Origin: Canna indica
Lineage: Eukaryota > Streptophyta > Magnoliopsida > Zingiberales > Cannaceae
Reading direction: 5' to 3'
Length of the DNA stretch: 64,000 bases
Assembly: GCA_034359265.1 (NCBI GenBank)
Contig: CP136890.1
Coordinates: forward strand, 46,102,501 to 46,166,500
The notes under the pieces are model-generated. The model saw only the letters and a program-made list of their open reading frames with translations. It had not been told where the DNA came from and made no database searches. The translations under genes and the position numbers were made by a program. Positions 1 through 11,192 of the stretch are shown in pieces (the first letter of the stretch is position 1; every line of letters begins with the position of its first letter).

Positions 1-3000
1 AGTTGGGATCTTGGTTCCGGAAGTTGGGAACATGGTTTCGAAAGTTGCGAACATGGTTTCGAAACTTGGTTGAAAGTTGGTTCAAAAAGTTTGGAACTTT
101 GTTTTGAAAGTTTGGAACTTGGTTCCAAAAGTTGGAAATTTGGTTCGAAAAGTTGGGTACATGATTATAAAAGTTGGGAACTTGGTTTCAAAGATTGGGA
201 ACATGGTTCAGACAGTTCAAAAATTGGTTCCGAAAGTTGGGAGTATGGTTCAGAAAGATAGAAACTCGGTTCAAAAAGTTTGGAACTTTGTTTCGAAAGT
301 TGGGAACATAGTTCCGAAAGTTGGGAACTTGGTTCTGAAAGTTGGGTACACGCTTTTGAAAGTTGGGAACTTGATTTCGAAAGTTGGGAACATGATTCCG
401 AAAGTTTGAAACTTAGTTCCGAAAGTTGGGAACTTCGTTCGAAAAGTTCAGAACTTGGTTCAGAAGGATCGAAACTTTGTTTCAAAAGTTAAGAACTTGG
501 TTCTGAAAGTTGAAACTTGGATCTGAAAGTTGGGAACTTGGTTCAAAAAATTGGGAACTTTGTTCAGAAAGTTGGGAACTTGGTTCGGAATATTGGGAAC
601 TTGGTTTCGAAAGTTGGAAACTTGCTTCCGAAAGTTCGAAACTTGGTTCCTAAAGTTGGGATCTTTGTTCCGAAAGTTGGGAACTTGGTTCGAAAAGTTT
701 AGAACTTGGTTCGAAAAGTTTAGAACTTGGTTCAGAAAGTTTGAAATATAGTTCTGAAGGTTCGGAACTTTGTTCTAAAAGTTGGGATCTTGGTTTCGGA
801 AGTTGGAAACTTGGTTCAGAAAGTTGAGAACTTGGTTTAGAAAGTTGAGAACATGGTTTGTAAAGTTGGGAACTTGTTTCGGAATGTTTGGAACTTGATT
901 TCAAAAGTTTGGAATTTATTTTGAAAAGTTGGGTACTTGGTTCCGAAAGTTGGGAACTTAGTTCCGAAAGTTGGGTACATGGTTCGGAAAGATTCGAACT
1001 TTGTTTCGAAAGTTGGGAACTTGGTTCCAAAAGTTGGGAATTTGGTTCGAAAAGTTGGGTATTTGGTTCCGAAAGTTATGAACTTTGTTTCGAAAGTTGA
1101 AAACTTGGTTTGGAAAGTTAGAAACTTGGTTCGGAAAGATTGGAACTTTATTTCGAAAGTTAGGTAATTGGTTTCGAAAGTTGGGAAGTTGGTTCCGAAA
1201 GTGGGGAACATGGTTCGAGAAGATCGAAAATTAGTTCTGAAAGTTGTGAGCATGATTTCAAAAGTTCGAAAGTTAGTTCGAAAAGTTTGGAACTTTGTTT
1301 CGAAAGTTGGGAATATGGTTCCGAAAATTACGAACTTGGTTCTAAAAGTTGGTTACACGCTTTTGAAAGTTGGAAACTTGATTTCGAAAGTTGGGAACAT
1401 GGTTTCGAAAGTACGAAACTTAGTTCCGATAGTTGGGAACTTGGTTAGAAAAGTTCAGAACTTGGTTCAGAAGGTTCGGAACTTTGTTTCGAAAGTTTGG
1501 AACTTGGTTCTGAAAGTTGAAACTTGGATCCGCAACTTAGGAACTTGGTTCCGAAATATGGCGACTTGGTTCAGAAAATTGGGAACATTGTTCAAAAAGT
1601 TGGGAACTTGGTTCAGAAAGTTGGGAACTTGGTTTCGAAAGTTGGGAACATGGTTCCGAAAGTTCGAAGCTTGGTTCTGAAAGTTGGAATATTGGTTCCG
1701 AAAGTTGGGAACTTAGTTCGAAAAGTTCAGAACTTGGTTCATAAAGTTTGAAACTTGGTTCAGAAGGTTCGAAACTTTGTTTTGAAAGTTGGGAACTTGG
1801 TTCTGATAATTGGAAACGTGGTTCCAAAAATTAGAAACTTGGTTTAGAAAGTTGGGAACTTGGTTCTATAAGTTGTGAAATTGGTTCGGAAAGTTCAAAA
1901 CTTGTTTCGAAAAGTTGGGTACCTGGTTCTCGAAGTTGAGATCTTGGTTCCGAAATTTCGAAAGTTGGTCCGAAAATTTGGGAACTTGGGACAGAAAGTT
2001 AGAAACTTGGTTCCCAAAGTTGGGATCTTGCTTTCGAAAGTTGTAAACTTGGTTCCGTAAGTTGAAAACATGGTTTCGATAGTTGGGAACATGGTTGGAA
2101 AAGTTAGGAACTTGGTTCGCAAAGTTGGTATGTTGGTTCCGAAAGTTCAAAAAGTTGGGTACTTGGTTCCGAAAGTTGGAAATTTGGTTCGGAAAATTAT
2201 AAACTAGGTTCTGAAAGATGGGATCTTGGTTTCGAAAGTAGGGATCTTGGTTCCAAAAGCTAGGAACTTGATTCTGTAAGTTGGAATTTTTTTTCGAAAA
2301 GTTGGGAACATGGTTCCGAAAATTCAAAAGTAGGTTCTGAAAGTTCGAAACTTGGTTTCGAAAGTTGGGAACTTGGTTCCGAAAGTTGGGAACGAGGTTT
2401 CGAAAATCGGGTACTTCATTCCGAAAGTTGGGAAACTTGGTTTCGGAAGATCGTAACTTGGTTTCGAAAGTTCAAAACTTTGTTTAGAAAGTTCAAAAAT
2501 TAGTTCCAAAAGTTGGGAACATGGTTCCAAATGTGTGGAACATGGTTCAGAAAGTTGGGTACATGGTTCTGAAAGTTGGTAACATGGTTTCGAAAGTTCG
2601 AAACTTGGTTCAAAATGTTTGGAACTTGGTTCCGAAAGTTGGGTACTTGGTTCCGAATATTGTGTACATGGTTCCGAAAGTTCGAAATATGGTTCCGAAA
2701 GTTGGGTACATTGTTCTGAAAGTTAGGACCTTGGTTTCGAAAGTTGGGAACATGATTTCGAAAGTTGGGAACTTGGTTCAAAAAGTTCAGAACCTGGTTC
2801 AGAAAATTCAAAACTTGGTTCAGAAGGTTCGGAACTTTGTTTCGGAAGTTGAGAGCTTGGTTCCGAAAGTTGGAAACTTGGTTCCGAAAATTTGAAACTT
2901 GGTTCACAAAGTTGGGAACTTGGTTCGGAAAGTTGGTAACTTGGTTCTGTAAGTTGAGAAATTGGTTCGGAGAGTTCGAAACTTGATTCAAAAAGTTGGG

Positions 3001-3725
3001 TACTTGATTCCGGCAGTTGAGAACTTGGTTCCGAAATTTCGAACGTTGGTTCGGAAAGTTGGGAACTTGGTACAGAAAGTTAGAAACTTGGTTCCAAAAG
3101 TTGGGATCTTGATTCCGAAATTTGGAATCTTGATTTCGTAAGTTGAGAATATGGTTCCGAAAGTTGGGAACACGGTTTCGAAAGTTCGAAACTTGGTTGG
3201 GAAAGTTTGGAACTTTGTTTTGAAAGTTTGGAACTTTGTTTTGAAAGTTCAGAACTTGGTTCCAAAAGTTAGAAATTTGGTTCGAAAAGTTGGGTACATG
3301 GTTCCAAAAGTTGGGAAGTTGGTTCCGAAAGTTGGGAACATGGTTCAGAAAGTCCAAAAATTGATTCCGAAAGTTGGGAGTATGGTTTCGAAAGTTCGAA
3401 ACTTGATTCAAAAAGTTTGTAACTTTGTTTCGAAAGTTGGAAATATGGTTTTAAAAGTTGGGAACTTTGTTCTGAAAGTTCGGTACATGGTTTCGAAAGT
3501 TGGGAACATGGTTTCGAAAGTTGGGAACATGATTCCGAAAGTTCGAAACTTTGTTCCGAAAGTTTGAAACTTAGTTCGGAAAGTTGGGAACTTCATTCGA
3601 AAAGTTCAGAACTTGGTTCAGAAGGATTGGAACTTTGTTTCGAAAGTTCGAAACTTGGTCCCGGAAGTTGAAACTTTGATTCAAAAGTTGGGAATTTGGT
3701 TTCGAAAGATGGGAACTTGGTTTCA
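1..3725 (+). repeat. 21-bp minisatellite array, block 1
   Basis: Roughly 175 diverged copies of a 21-bp unit (GTTGGGAACTTGG followed by TTCCGAAA). The main variant has AACATGG in place of AACTTGG. The unit is seven codons long and has no stop in any of the six frames, so the block is full of overlapping open frames of heptapeptides such as [21 protein letters not shown] and, on the other strand, [14 protein letters not shown] and SEPSSQL. One such frame runs 303 residues (2500-3411, minus strand). These are by-products of the repeat, not genes. Each unit contains GGAAC-TTG-GTTCC, a 5-bp inverted repeat. Confidence 0.95.
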
Positions 3726-5802
3726 TGCTTTTGAAGGGAGGCGGGTGGCCAGCCCTATAAGATTTGAAATCAGATTTTTCTTCGCGAGTTTTCGCCGATC
3801 GACGAGTTTCTTTGAGTAGAGTTTTAAATCGATGTATGTGCATGTGATCTTATGTATTAGATCGTGGTTTTTCTTGCATTTTTGTGGATTGCCTAGTTGA
3901 GGAAATAGGGAAAGGTCATGCCGAAGTTTTCCCCAAATTTTCCTCGCTTGAGTCGGCCGAAGTTTCTTTGATTTAAGGACTCGGGCGAGCAAGGGTTTAC
4001 CCTGCTTGAGTCGGCCGATCAGTGGTAGGGACTGTGGGCTGTTTGAGTTAAGATGCATGATTCCGAGTTTTGTTTCTTGTTAAACATTAGATCCGTAGAC
4101 TAATGCATATAAATTATGGATGAAATGTCAGCCCCTTCCCATCGATGCTAATGATATGAGTACTTGTTCGTACCTTTCCATTCGATGCTAATTCATATTC
4201 ATGTTACATAATTTCTCGCTTATCATATGAATTGTTTAGTGATTGACCTTCATTATCATATTTTGGAAATGTTCTTGCTAATGCTCTTATGGATATGATG
4301 GTTATGGTATATGTATTCAAAAAAAGGTTTCATTTAATCCCCCATATCATGTTAAATTGTTGCTATGCTTAATGTATGTTCCTTATTGTTTTAATCACTA
4401 AATTAATTGCCTCTTTAATTCGGGTTCTTCATGATGTTGCTACCCATGATTAATTTGGTAAGTGCCATTGGGATATTTTTACCATACTATATACGATGTT
4501 CCATATTGAATTTAATTCTATATGCAGTATATAAATTTTTATCGTTGGACCTCGTAGTTATACATGGTAGTTGTTGTGAATTATGTTTACCGTTCTTTAT
4601 TTCATATATGCTGTCCGGAAATGTTCATGGGTGGAATTCTAAGTTCAGTTCACAGAATTTCTCACCCAAGGTAGCGTATAACGCTAGATAACATGTAGGA
4701 CATCGTAAGGTGCATAATAGATATGGAAACTGAACTAGGAAATCATACAACTTTGACTTCCAATATTCATCTTTGGAAACCTAGTATTATTAGGTATACA
4801 CATTTTTGGAAGGGCATCATTGAATTGTTGACTCTACAGGCCGGATTAGGGCCGGATATGGGCAACGACCCGAAATGTATATAAGGAAATCCTATGACAC
4901 TTGATTGTGTGATGTGCTTGAGATGGTCCGCCGAGAAGCGTGGAGGTCGAAAATAACCAATGCTTAGCTCGGCCAGTGATTGGGTCTTGAGATGCACCAG
5001 TAGGCCCGTTAGGTGTCAGACCCCAGTTGGGTGGGACTAGCTATCCCTACCCTAGACGATGTCTGGAGACTAGTGTACCATCCTAGTCGATGGCCTAGGA
5101 TTTATCGTTTACATCTTGATATGATGTGGCCGAACGGCCAGTGTGATTCTACCTTGTATGATAGGGCCGGTTATAGCCGGGATTCTTATACCATGATTAG
5201 GCCCAAGGGCCGGATGCTAGAGGCTTGATAGGCTGTTATGGCAGGTTTTTACCTACATAGTTTATACAGGACCTATAGGGCCAGTAGTCGCATTTAAAAA
5301 AGTAACTTACCTCCTTGATTATATACAATGTTGCCTTATATGTTATGCATGACTAACTGAGGATTATGTGGAGGTTCGAAAGAACCGCTCACTGAGTCCC
5401 AAGTGGACTCACAGTTTGTTTCCTTATTTTTGTAGAGCATGAGCAGTGATTGTGGCTTGTCCGCATGGTGTAGCTGGAGGGCAGGTGGTGGTGCCATATC
5501 TCGTAGCAGCGTCCTTGGGTCATAGTCCAGTGTCTTAGTAGTTGTTTTCTTTTTCTGCACTGACAGTTGTGTTTTGAAAAAGTTTGTAAAACGTTGATAC
5601 TTGAGATGTTCGTATTGTTACGATGTTGGTTTTTTTCTTTGGTTTGAAAACATATATTGTGAACTTTGAAAATTTTTAAATAAAGCTTGCATTGAGGTTT
5701 CTTTTTATTGAGATGTTCTGGTTTCTTATATGTCAGTGTAGACAGTAGGCTACAGGATAGGATGTTGGCCCTGGCCGGTCACACCTCAGTTGGGGTGTGA
5801 CA
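3726..5802 (+). mobile_element. Probable Ty3-gypsy LTR, 5' boundary unclear
   Basis: About 2.1 kb of non-repetitive sequence between two same-strand satellite blocks. It ends at 5795-5802 with GTGTGACA, the CA-type end of many plant gypsy LTRs. At 5370-5440 it carries a stretch resembling the downstream part of Tekay/Del-type LTRs as I recall them. No coding frame shows homology. No primer-binding site follows, and no clear TG start or target duplication was found at 3726, so this could be a truncated solo LTR. The LTR assignment rests on recall of the family and needs a repeat-library search. Confidence 0.4.
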
Positions 5803-6113
5803 CTCTATTTCGAAAGTTGGGAACTTAGTTCCAAAAGTTGGAAATTTGGTTCGAAAAGTGGGTACTTGGTTTTGAAAGTTGGGAACTTGGTTCCAAAAGT
5901 TGGGAATAGGGTTCGAAAAGTTCTAAAATTGGTTCCGGAAGTTGGGAGCATGGTTTCAAAAGTTTGAAACTTGGTCCAAAAAGTTTGGAACTTTGTTTTA
6001 AAAGTTGGGAACATGGTTCTGAAAGTTGGGTACACACTTCTGATAGTTGGGAACTTGGTTCCGAAAGTTGGGAACATGATTCCAAAAGTTCGAAACTTAG
6101 TTCCGAAAGTTGT
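5803..6113 (+). repeat. 21-bp minisatellite array, block 2
   Basis: About 15 units of the same 21-bp repeat as block 1, in the same orientation. It directly follows the CA end of the LTR-like sequence and stops at 6113, where the sequence flanking the CACTA insertion begins. Confidence 0.9.
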
Positions 6114-6138
6114 TATGCGACCACTACAGCACTCAGAG

Positions 6139-6440
6139 CACTACTAGAAACTTGGTCTTCAGCAACGGCTATCAGCAACGGCCACTCAAGCCGTTGCTAT
6201 TTGCAACGGCTTTCTTACGGCCGCCAGAGCCGTTGCAGATATCTGTATCTGCAACGGCGTACTAACGGAAAACATAGCCGTTGCTGATTATTTTAATTAT
6301 CAGCAACGGCTTTCGGACGGATTGGCGAGCCGTTGCATATGTTTTAATATTCAGCAACGGGGTACTAACGGATAAGTGAGCCGTTGCTGATAATAACTTA
6401 TCAGCAACGGCGTTCTAACGGGCGAGTGAGCCGTTGCTGA
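6139..6440 (+). repeat. CACTA left TIR and subterminal repeats
   Basis: After the terminal CACTACTAGAAA come about 13 copies of the motif AGCAACGGC in both orientations, often paired as AGCAACGGC...GCCGTTGCT. In this transposon class the subterminal motifs are the sites bound by the element's accessory DNA-binding protein. Confidence 0.85.
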
Positions 6441-6446
6441 TAAGTT

Positions 6447-6453
6447 TATATAG
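6447..6453 (+). promoter_or_regulatory. TATA box of CACTA element
   Basis: TATATAG lies just inside the left subterminal repeats and just upstream of a GC-rich leader (from about 6460). The position fits transcription of the transposase from the element's left end. Confidence 0.5.
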
Positions 6454-6915
6454 GGCACGCTCTCGCGCCCGACTCTTCTTCCTCCCGCTGCTCGCTGCTC
6501 GCTGCTGCCGCCGCCGCTCCTGCCGACGCCACTCGCCGCCGCTGCTGCCGACGCCGACGCCGACGACGCCGACGACGCCGACCGCTGCTGCCGACCTTTT
6601 CAGGTAAGTCTCTTCCCTGCTGCCGTCTATTCCCTGCGGCCGGCGGAAATCACCCGACCGAAACCCTATTTCTAGGGTTTCGGCCGGCGGCGGTCGGCCG
6701 ATGGCCGCCGCCGGACCTTCTGCAGTGGCCGGACAGTGTGTCCGGCCACTGTACGCCGGCGCCGGAGGGTGGACTCCGGCGCCGGAATTTATAATATATA
6801 TATATATAGTTTATATTATTTTATAATTGTTAATTAATTATTTAATAATTGTTAATTAATTGTTTAGATTAATAGTTTAATTTGTTAGATTAATTATTAG
6901 GGTTTAGATTAATTT

Positions 6916-7186
6916 CGGACGCGCGCCGGAATCGTCCACTTCGGACGCGTGCCGGAATCGTCCAATTCGGACTCGCGCCGGAATCGTCCAATTCGGACTC
7001 GCGCCGGAATCGTCCACTTCGGACGCGCGCCGGAATCGTTCAATTCGGACTCGCGCCGGAATCGTCCACTTCGGACGTGCACCGGAATCGTCCAATTCGG
7101 ACTCGCGCCGGAATCGTCCACTTCGGACTCGCGCCGGAATCGTCCACTTCGGACGCGCGCCGAAATCGTCCAATATGGACTCGAAC
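6916..7186 (+). repeat. 26-bp tandem repeat in CACTA leader
   Basis: About ten copies of a 26-bp unit (CGGACTCGCGCCGGAATCGT plus CCACTT or CCAATT). The units fall into GACGCG and GACTCG subtypes that partly alternate. Because 26 is not a multiple of three, the small open frames across it cycle through all frames and are not genes. The unit is CpG-rich. Confidence 0.9.
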
Positions 7187-7380
7187 TATCTCGAAACATT
7201 TAGAAAATAATCATCCATCCGACGAGTTGATATGTTTCACGTACGCATCGACGAATCGGATATGATTTAGCAAAACCTTAGATCCGTTCGGGGATTGTAT
7301 GTTCGTGTAAAAGAAGTAGATGATCTTTTATACGACGTACAATTCTTGAATTGTCCCTGATTGGACAATTTGGGAATATA

Positions 7381-7570
7381 GTTATTTGTACTGCACTTAC
7401 GTTTTTATTTTAACTGTTAACTAATTATTCTAAATTTCGGCAATATCTCTCTTGTTCTCCGATACGCGCCCAGATGATATGCGTATTCGGAGAACTGTAG
7501 GGAGATGCTGTCGAAATTTAGAATAATTAGTTAACAGTTAAAATAAAAACGTAAGTGCAGTACGAATAAC
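7381..7570. repeat. Long foldback (near-perfect inverted repeat)
   Basis: Arms 7381-7439 and 7512-7570 are reverse complements over 59 bp with a single mismatch. The 72-nt interior also pairs partly: GTTCTCCGATACGC faces GCGTATTCGGAGAAC. Weaker pairing continues outside the arms. It could be a small MITE inside the CACTA leader or a hairpin RNA source. It ends about 75 bp before the transposase start. Confidence 0.85.
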
Positions 7571-7644
7571 ATAAATCCCGAATGGAATAGGACAATCTCA
7601 CCTAAAGACATTAACCAAAGAAATTGTCATTGATTGACAGAATC

Positions 7645-10600
7645 ATGTCGGCTGATCGAAGTTGGATGTACCGACGTCTTGATCGTGGAGCTTTAACGAA
7701 TGAGTTTCGATTAGGCGTAACGTACTTCCTAAATTTCGCCTATTCGAATCGGAATTTCGTTAGCATGGGTGATCAAATCCGATGTCCGTGCCGCATTTGT
7801 TCGAATGGACGATTTTTGGATCGGGAGACTGTCACTCTGCATCTATATACCAAAGGATTTGCACCAAGATATTTTCTATGGACTTGTCACGGGGAGTCAC
7901 GCGAAGTCGGGACGTCGAGCAATCCTGTCGTTCAGACATATGGTGAATCTTCCTCTGCTGGTGCTTCTTCATCCGGTCAATGTAATCCCTATAGAACTAT
8001 GATACTTGATAGTCTTGGGGGTCAATTCCGCCTGAATGATAATGTTGATCGGCCAGTTCTTCAGACATCAGTCCCACCAGATACTACAGCGGTTGATATC
8101 ACAGAAGTAGGGGCTGCGGTAGAGATTGAATTACCGAATAAAGAAGCTGCAGAATTTTACGAGATGTTGAAAGCTGCCGATGAACCTTTGTATGAGAATT
8201 GTCCTAAATACACTAGGTTTTCAGCAATGACACAGCTCTTAAACATCAAGGCCGATTGTAATATCAGCGGAGTTGCGTATGATCGGATTGCTGGATTGAT
8301 TAATGGAATGCTGCCTACTGATAACAAGTTTGAGCCTACTTTTTATAAGACTAAAAAGCTAATGAGAAAATTGGGGCTTGGGTACGAAAAAATACACGCG
8401 TGCCAAAATAACTGCATTTTATATTATAAAGAAAATGTGCAGTTGGATAAATGCCCTGTATGTCAACACCCTCGTTACAAGGAGAAGAAATCGGTCCGAC
8501 AGAAAAATATCCCGTTTAAGGTGCTTCGGTATTTTCCACTAACACCGAGGCTTCAAAGATTATTCATGTCGGAAAAGACAGCCCCCTACATGAGTTGGCA
8601 TGCAAGAAGTCGTGATGATACAGTAATGACTCATCCATCTGACAGTGAAGCATGGAAACATTTGGATACATGTTATCCTTCATTTGCTATGGATACTAGA
8701 AATATCAGATTGGGATTGTGCACAGATGGTTTTAATCCGTTTGGACATTCTGCAACTCCTTATTCAGTTTGGCCAGTGCTGCTGACAGTTTATAATTTGC
8801 CACCGTCAATGTGCATGAAAGATGAATTTATTTATCTTTCGATGATTATTCCGGGTCCTAAGGGTCCGCGAAAAGAAATTGACATATTTCTCAGACCCTT
8901 GATAGATGAATTGAAAACATTGTGGACTGAGGGAGCTGTCACTTATGATTGTCATCGGAAGCAAAACTTTAATTTAAAGGCCGCGGTCTTGTGGACAATC
9001 AATGATTTCCCGGCGTACGGCATGTTGTCGGGTTGGAGCACTCACGGCCGACTCTCTTGCCCGTATTGTATGGAACACTCTAAATCAATCAGTCTTCAGA
9101 ACGGACGAAAAATCTCATTCTTTGATTGTCATCGTCGATTCCTACCGGTTCATCACCAGTATCGAAGGAATCGTAATAAATTTACTAAGGGCAGAGTCGA
9201 AAGAGATGGGCCACCACCGATGTTGTCTGGTGAACAAATGTTAGCACGTGTTTCAGCACTTCCAGATATTGTATTCGGTCGCAATGAAAGAGTGTCAGGT
9301 TTTGGCCAAACACACAACTGGGTGAAAAAAAGTATCTTTTGGGAATTGCCCTATTGGAGTTCATTATTGATTCGACATAATTTAGATGTCATGCACATTG
9401 AAAAAAATATGTTTGATAATATTTTCAACACTGTGATGGATATTTCTGGAAAAACTAAAGATAATGTCAAAGCCCGACATGATCTGAAAATACTTTGTAA
9501 AAGACCAGAGTTGGAGTTACAAGAGGTCAATGGACGATATCTGAAACCGAAGGCCCTATATGTGTTAAATAAACAACAGATCAAAGATGTTTGTCAATGG
9601 GTAAAAGAACTCAGATTACCCGATGGATATGCTTCAAACTTATCTCGATGTGTGAACGTCGATGATTGCAAAATATCAGGGATGAAGAGCCATGATTGTC
9701 ATGTATTCATGCAGAGATTACTTCCGATCGCATTTCGAGATCTTCTACCTGATAATATTTGGGGTCCGTTGACTGAATTAAGTATGTTTTTTAGAAGCAT
9801 CTGTGCAAATGTCCTTCGAGTCGAAGATATGTCAACACTTGAAAATAATATTGTTGAAATCATATGCAAGCTGGAGCAGTTTTTCCCTCCTGCATTTTTT
9901 GACTCGATGGAGCATCTACCGATACACTTGGCATACGAGGCACGAGTTGGTGGCCCCGTTCAATATCGTTGGATGTACTTATTTGAAAGATACATGAATC
10001 GTCTGAAGAAAAAAGTAAAGAACACCGCAGCTGTTGAAGGATCAATATCTGAATCGTATATCATCCAAGAAATTTCAACATTCTGCTCATTTTACTTTGA
10101 ATCGACAGTACAGACAAGATTTGATCGTCTTCCACGTAATGACGACGGGGGTGTTCGACATTCAGATGGACGTTTAAATATATTTTGTCACTCTGGTCGT
10201 GCTTTTGGTTCTCGTCCATCTCGACACTTAAGCGATGAAGAGTATCATTTGACACACTTGTATGTATTACTTAATTGTCCAGAGATTGAACAATTCATTG
10301 AAATATTTGACATTGAGATGGTGCAAAAATACTCTATTCACAACGATCAAGAATTGGAGACATTACGGAATCGTGATTTTCCTTCTTGGATTCAGACTTA
10401 CAGCAAAGATCACAGAGCTGAAATAGATGAAAAAATATTTGAGTTTGTTAGTGGACCGTCGCGACTTGTGTCGTGCTATAGCGGATATTTTGTTAACGGG
10501 TATAAATTTCACACGGTTGAATATTCATCTACAAAAAAGACGATGAATGCTGGGGTCTGCGTGAAAGGGACAACCTATGTTGAATGTGATATGGATTTCT

Positions 10601-11115
10601 ATGGACTAGTGGAAGAAGTGATAGAGTTGCACTACTTCGGCTTGAAATCAGTGTTCCTATTTAGATGTCATTGGTTCGATACAACAGAAAGGGGCATGAA
10701 AGTTCATCAAAAATACAAACTTGTTGAGGTTAATTACAAATCGAAATTGGCAGCAAATGAGCCATTTATATTGGCATCACAAGCCGAACAAGTATATTAC
10801 GCGAAGTATCCGGCTCGAAATAAAGATAGAGCAGATTGGCGTGTAGTTTGTAAGACAAAAGGTAGAGGAAAAATTGATCCGATAGTAGGAGAAAATGATC
10901 CTCCTGGTTTCTATCAAGAAGATGATCTTCCTGCTGTGGATCGTATTATTCCAATACTCGAGGATGCAGACACAACGTCAATTCAATTAGAAGTTGAATA
11001 TGCTGATGATGACGATCATGAAATTGAGGAAGCTGGAGATGAAGAAGATGACGAAGAGGAAGAAGAGGAAGAAGAAGAAGAATTCGAAGACTATTATTCA
11101 GATGATGAGGAATAA
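7645..11115 (+). CDS. CACTA transposase (TNPD-like, tnp2 family)
   Basis: A single uninterrupted frame of 1156 residues, predicted to cut and join the transposon ends in the nucleus. The chosen start is the ATG at 7645 (MSADRSWMYRR), since the frame upstream of it has no ATG. Residues ~5-85 match the transposase-associated domain (DRSWMY, CPCRIC, then a C-W-H pattern). The central part is the tnp2 domain, with TDGFNPFG (Asp361) and LDVMHIEKN (Asp581), the positions expected for the first two acidic residues of the CMC-type DDE core. DUF4218 follows at ~690-815 and DUF4216 at ~990-1060. The tail is a run of Glu/Asp. Domain calls are from recalled family motifs. The length and lack of any break suggest recent activity. 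Downstream is the element's second gene on the same strand. Confidence 0.93.
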   Translation: MSADRSWMYRRLDRGALTNEFRLGVTYFLNFAYSNRNFVSMGDQIRCPCRICSNGRFLDRETVTLHLYTKGFAPRYFLWTCHGESREVGTSSNPVVQTYGESSSAGASSSGQCNPYRTMILDSLGGQFRLNDNVDRPVLQTSVPPDTTAVDITEVGAAVEIELPNKEAAEFYEMLKAADEPLYENCPKYTRFSAMTQLLNIKADCNISGVAYDRIAGLINGMLPTDNKFEPTFYKTKKLMRKLGLGYEKIHACQNNCILYYKENVQLDKCPVCQHPRYKEKKSVRQKNIPFKVLRYFPLTPRLQRLFMSEKTAPYMSWHARSRDDTVMTHPSDSEAWKHLDTCYPSFAMDTRNIRLGLCTDGFNPFGHSATPYSVWPVLLTVYNLPPSMCMKDEFIYLSMIIPGPKGPRKEIDIFLRPLIDELKTLWTEGAVTYDCHRKQNFNLKAAVLWTINDFPAYGMLSGWSTHGRLSCPYCMEHSKSISLQNGRKISFFDCHRRFLPVHHQYRRNRNKFTKGRVERDGPPPMLSGEQMLARVSALPDIVFGRNERVSGFGQTHNWVKKSIFWELPYWSSLLIRHNLDVMHIEKNMFDNIFNTVMDISGKTKDNVKARHDLKILCKRPELELQEVNGRYLKPKALYVLNKQQIKDVCQWVKELRLPDGYASNLSRCVNVDDCKISGMKSHDCHVFMQRLLPIAFRDLLPDNIWGPLTELSMFFRSICANVLRVEDMSTLENNIVEIICKLEQFFPPAFFDSMEHLPIHLAYEARVGGPVQYRWMYLFERYMNRLKKKVKNTAAVEGSISESYIIQEISTFCSFYFESTVQTRFDRLPRNDDGGVRHSDGRLNIFCHSGRAFGSRPSRHLSDEEYHLTHLYVLLNCPEIEQFIEIFDIEMVQKYSIHNDQELETLRNRDFPSWIQTYSKDHRAEIDEKIFEFVSGPSRLVSCYSGYFVNGYKFHTVEYSSTKKTMNAGVCVKGTTYVECDMDFYGLVEEVIELHYFGLKSVFLFRCHWFDTTERGMKVHQKYKLVEVNYKSKLAANEPFILASQAEQVYYAKYPARNKDRADWRVVCKTKGRGKIDPIVGENDPPGFYQEDDLPAVDRIIPILEDADTTSIQLEVEYADDDDHEIEEAGDEEDDEEEEEEEEEEFEDYYSDDEE

Positions 11116-11192
11116 TTGTAAAGTATATATATTTTATTAAATATATCTCTACTATTTATACAATAATCTGATTATATGTCTGTTCGACAGAT

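Larger units (their letters stand above)
6454..7644 (+). other. CACTA 5' leader with probable intron
   Basis: The stretch between the TATA box and the transposase ATG has no supported coding frame. It starts with a CTGC/CCGCC-rich leader. A strong splice donor (CAG followed by GTAAGT) lies at 6604, suggesting a leader intron; I could not fix its acceptor. It also holds a 26-bp tandem repeat and a long foldback, annotated separately. AT-rich sequence lies at 6785-6915. Confidence 0.5.

Noticed and set aside
2500..3411. 303-residue minus-strand frame and dozens of similar frames in the satellite blocks
   Set aside because: The 21-bp unit lacks stops in all six frames, so long frames arise on both strands at once. 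No start context, domain or frame preference supports a gene.
1..3725. Heat-shock-element-like motif in the satellite (GTTCC/GGAAC)
   Set aside because: The GAA/TTC pentamers are not in the required contiguous alternating register.
3726..4060. Minus-strand frame of 111 residues crossing the satellite/LTR-like border
   Set aside because: No recognisable domain, and it lies in the probable LTR.
6904..7203. Small repetitive frames over the 26-bp CACTA repeat on both strands
   Set aside because: They are by-products of a GC-rich tandem repeat whose unit is not a multiple of three; no homology.
7624..7644. Extended transposase start upstream of 7645
   Set aside because: The extension begins at TTG, not ATG. 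The first ATG in frame is 7645, immediately before the conserved DRSWMY motif.
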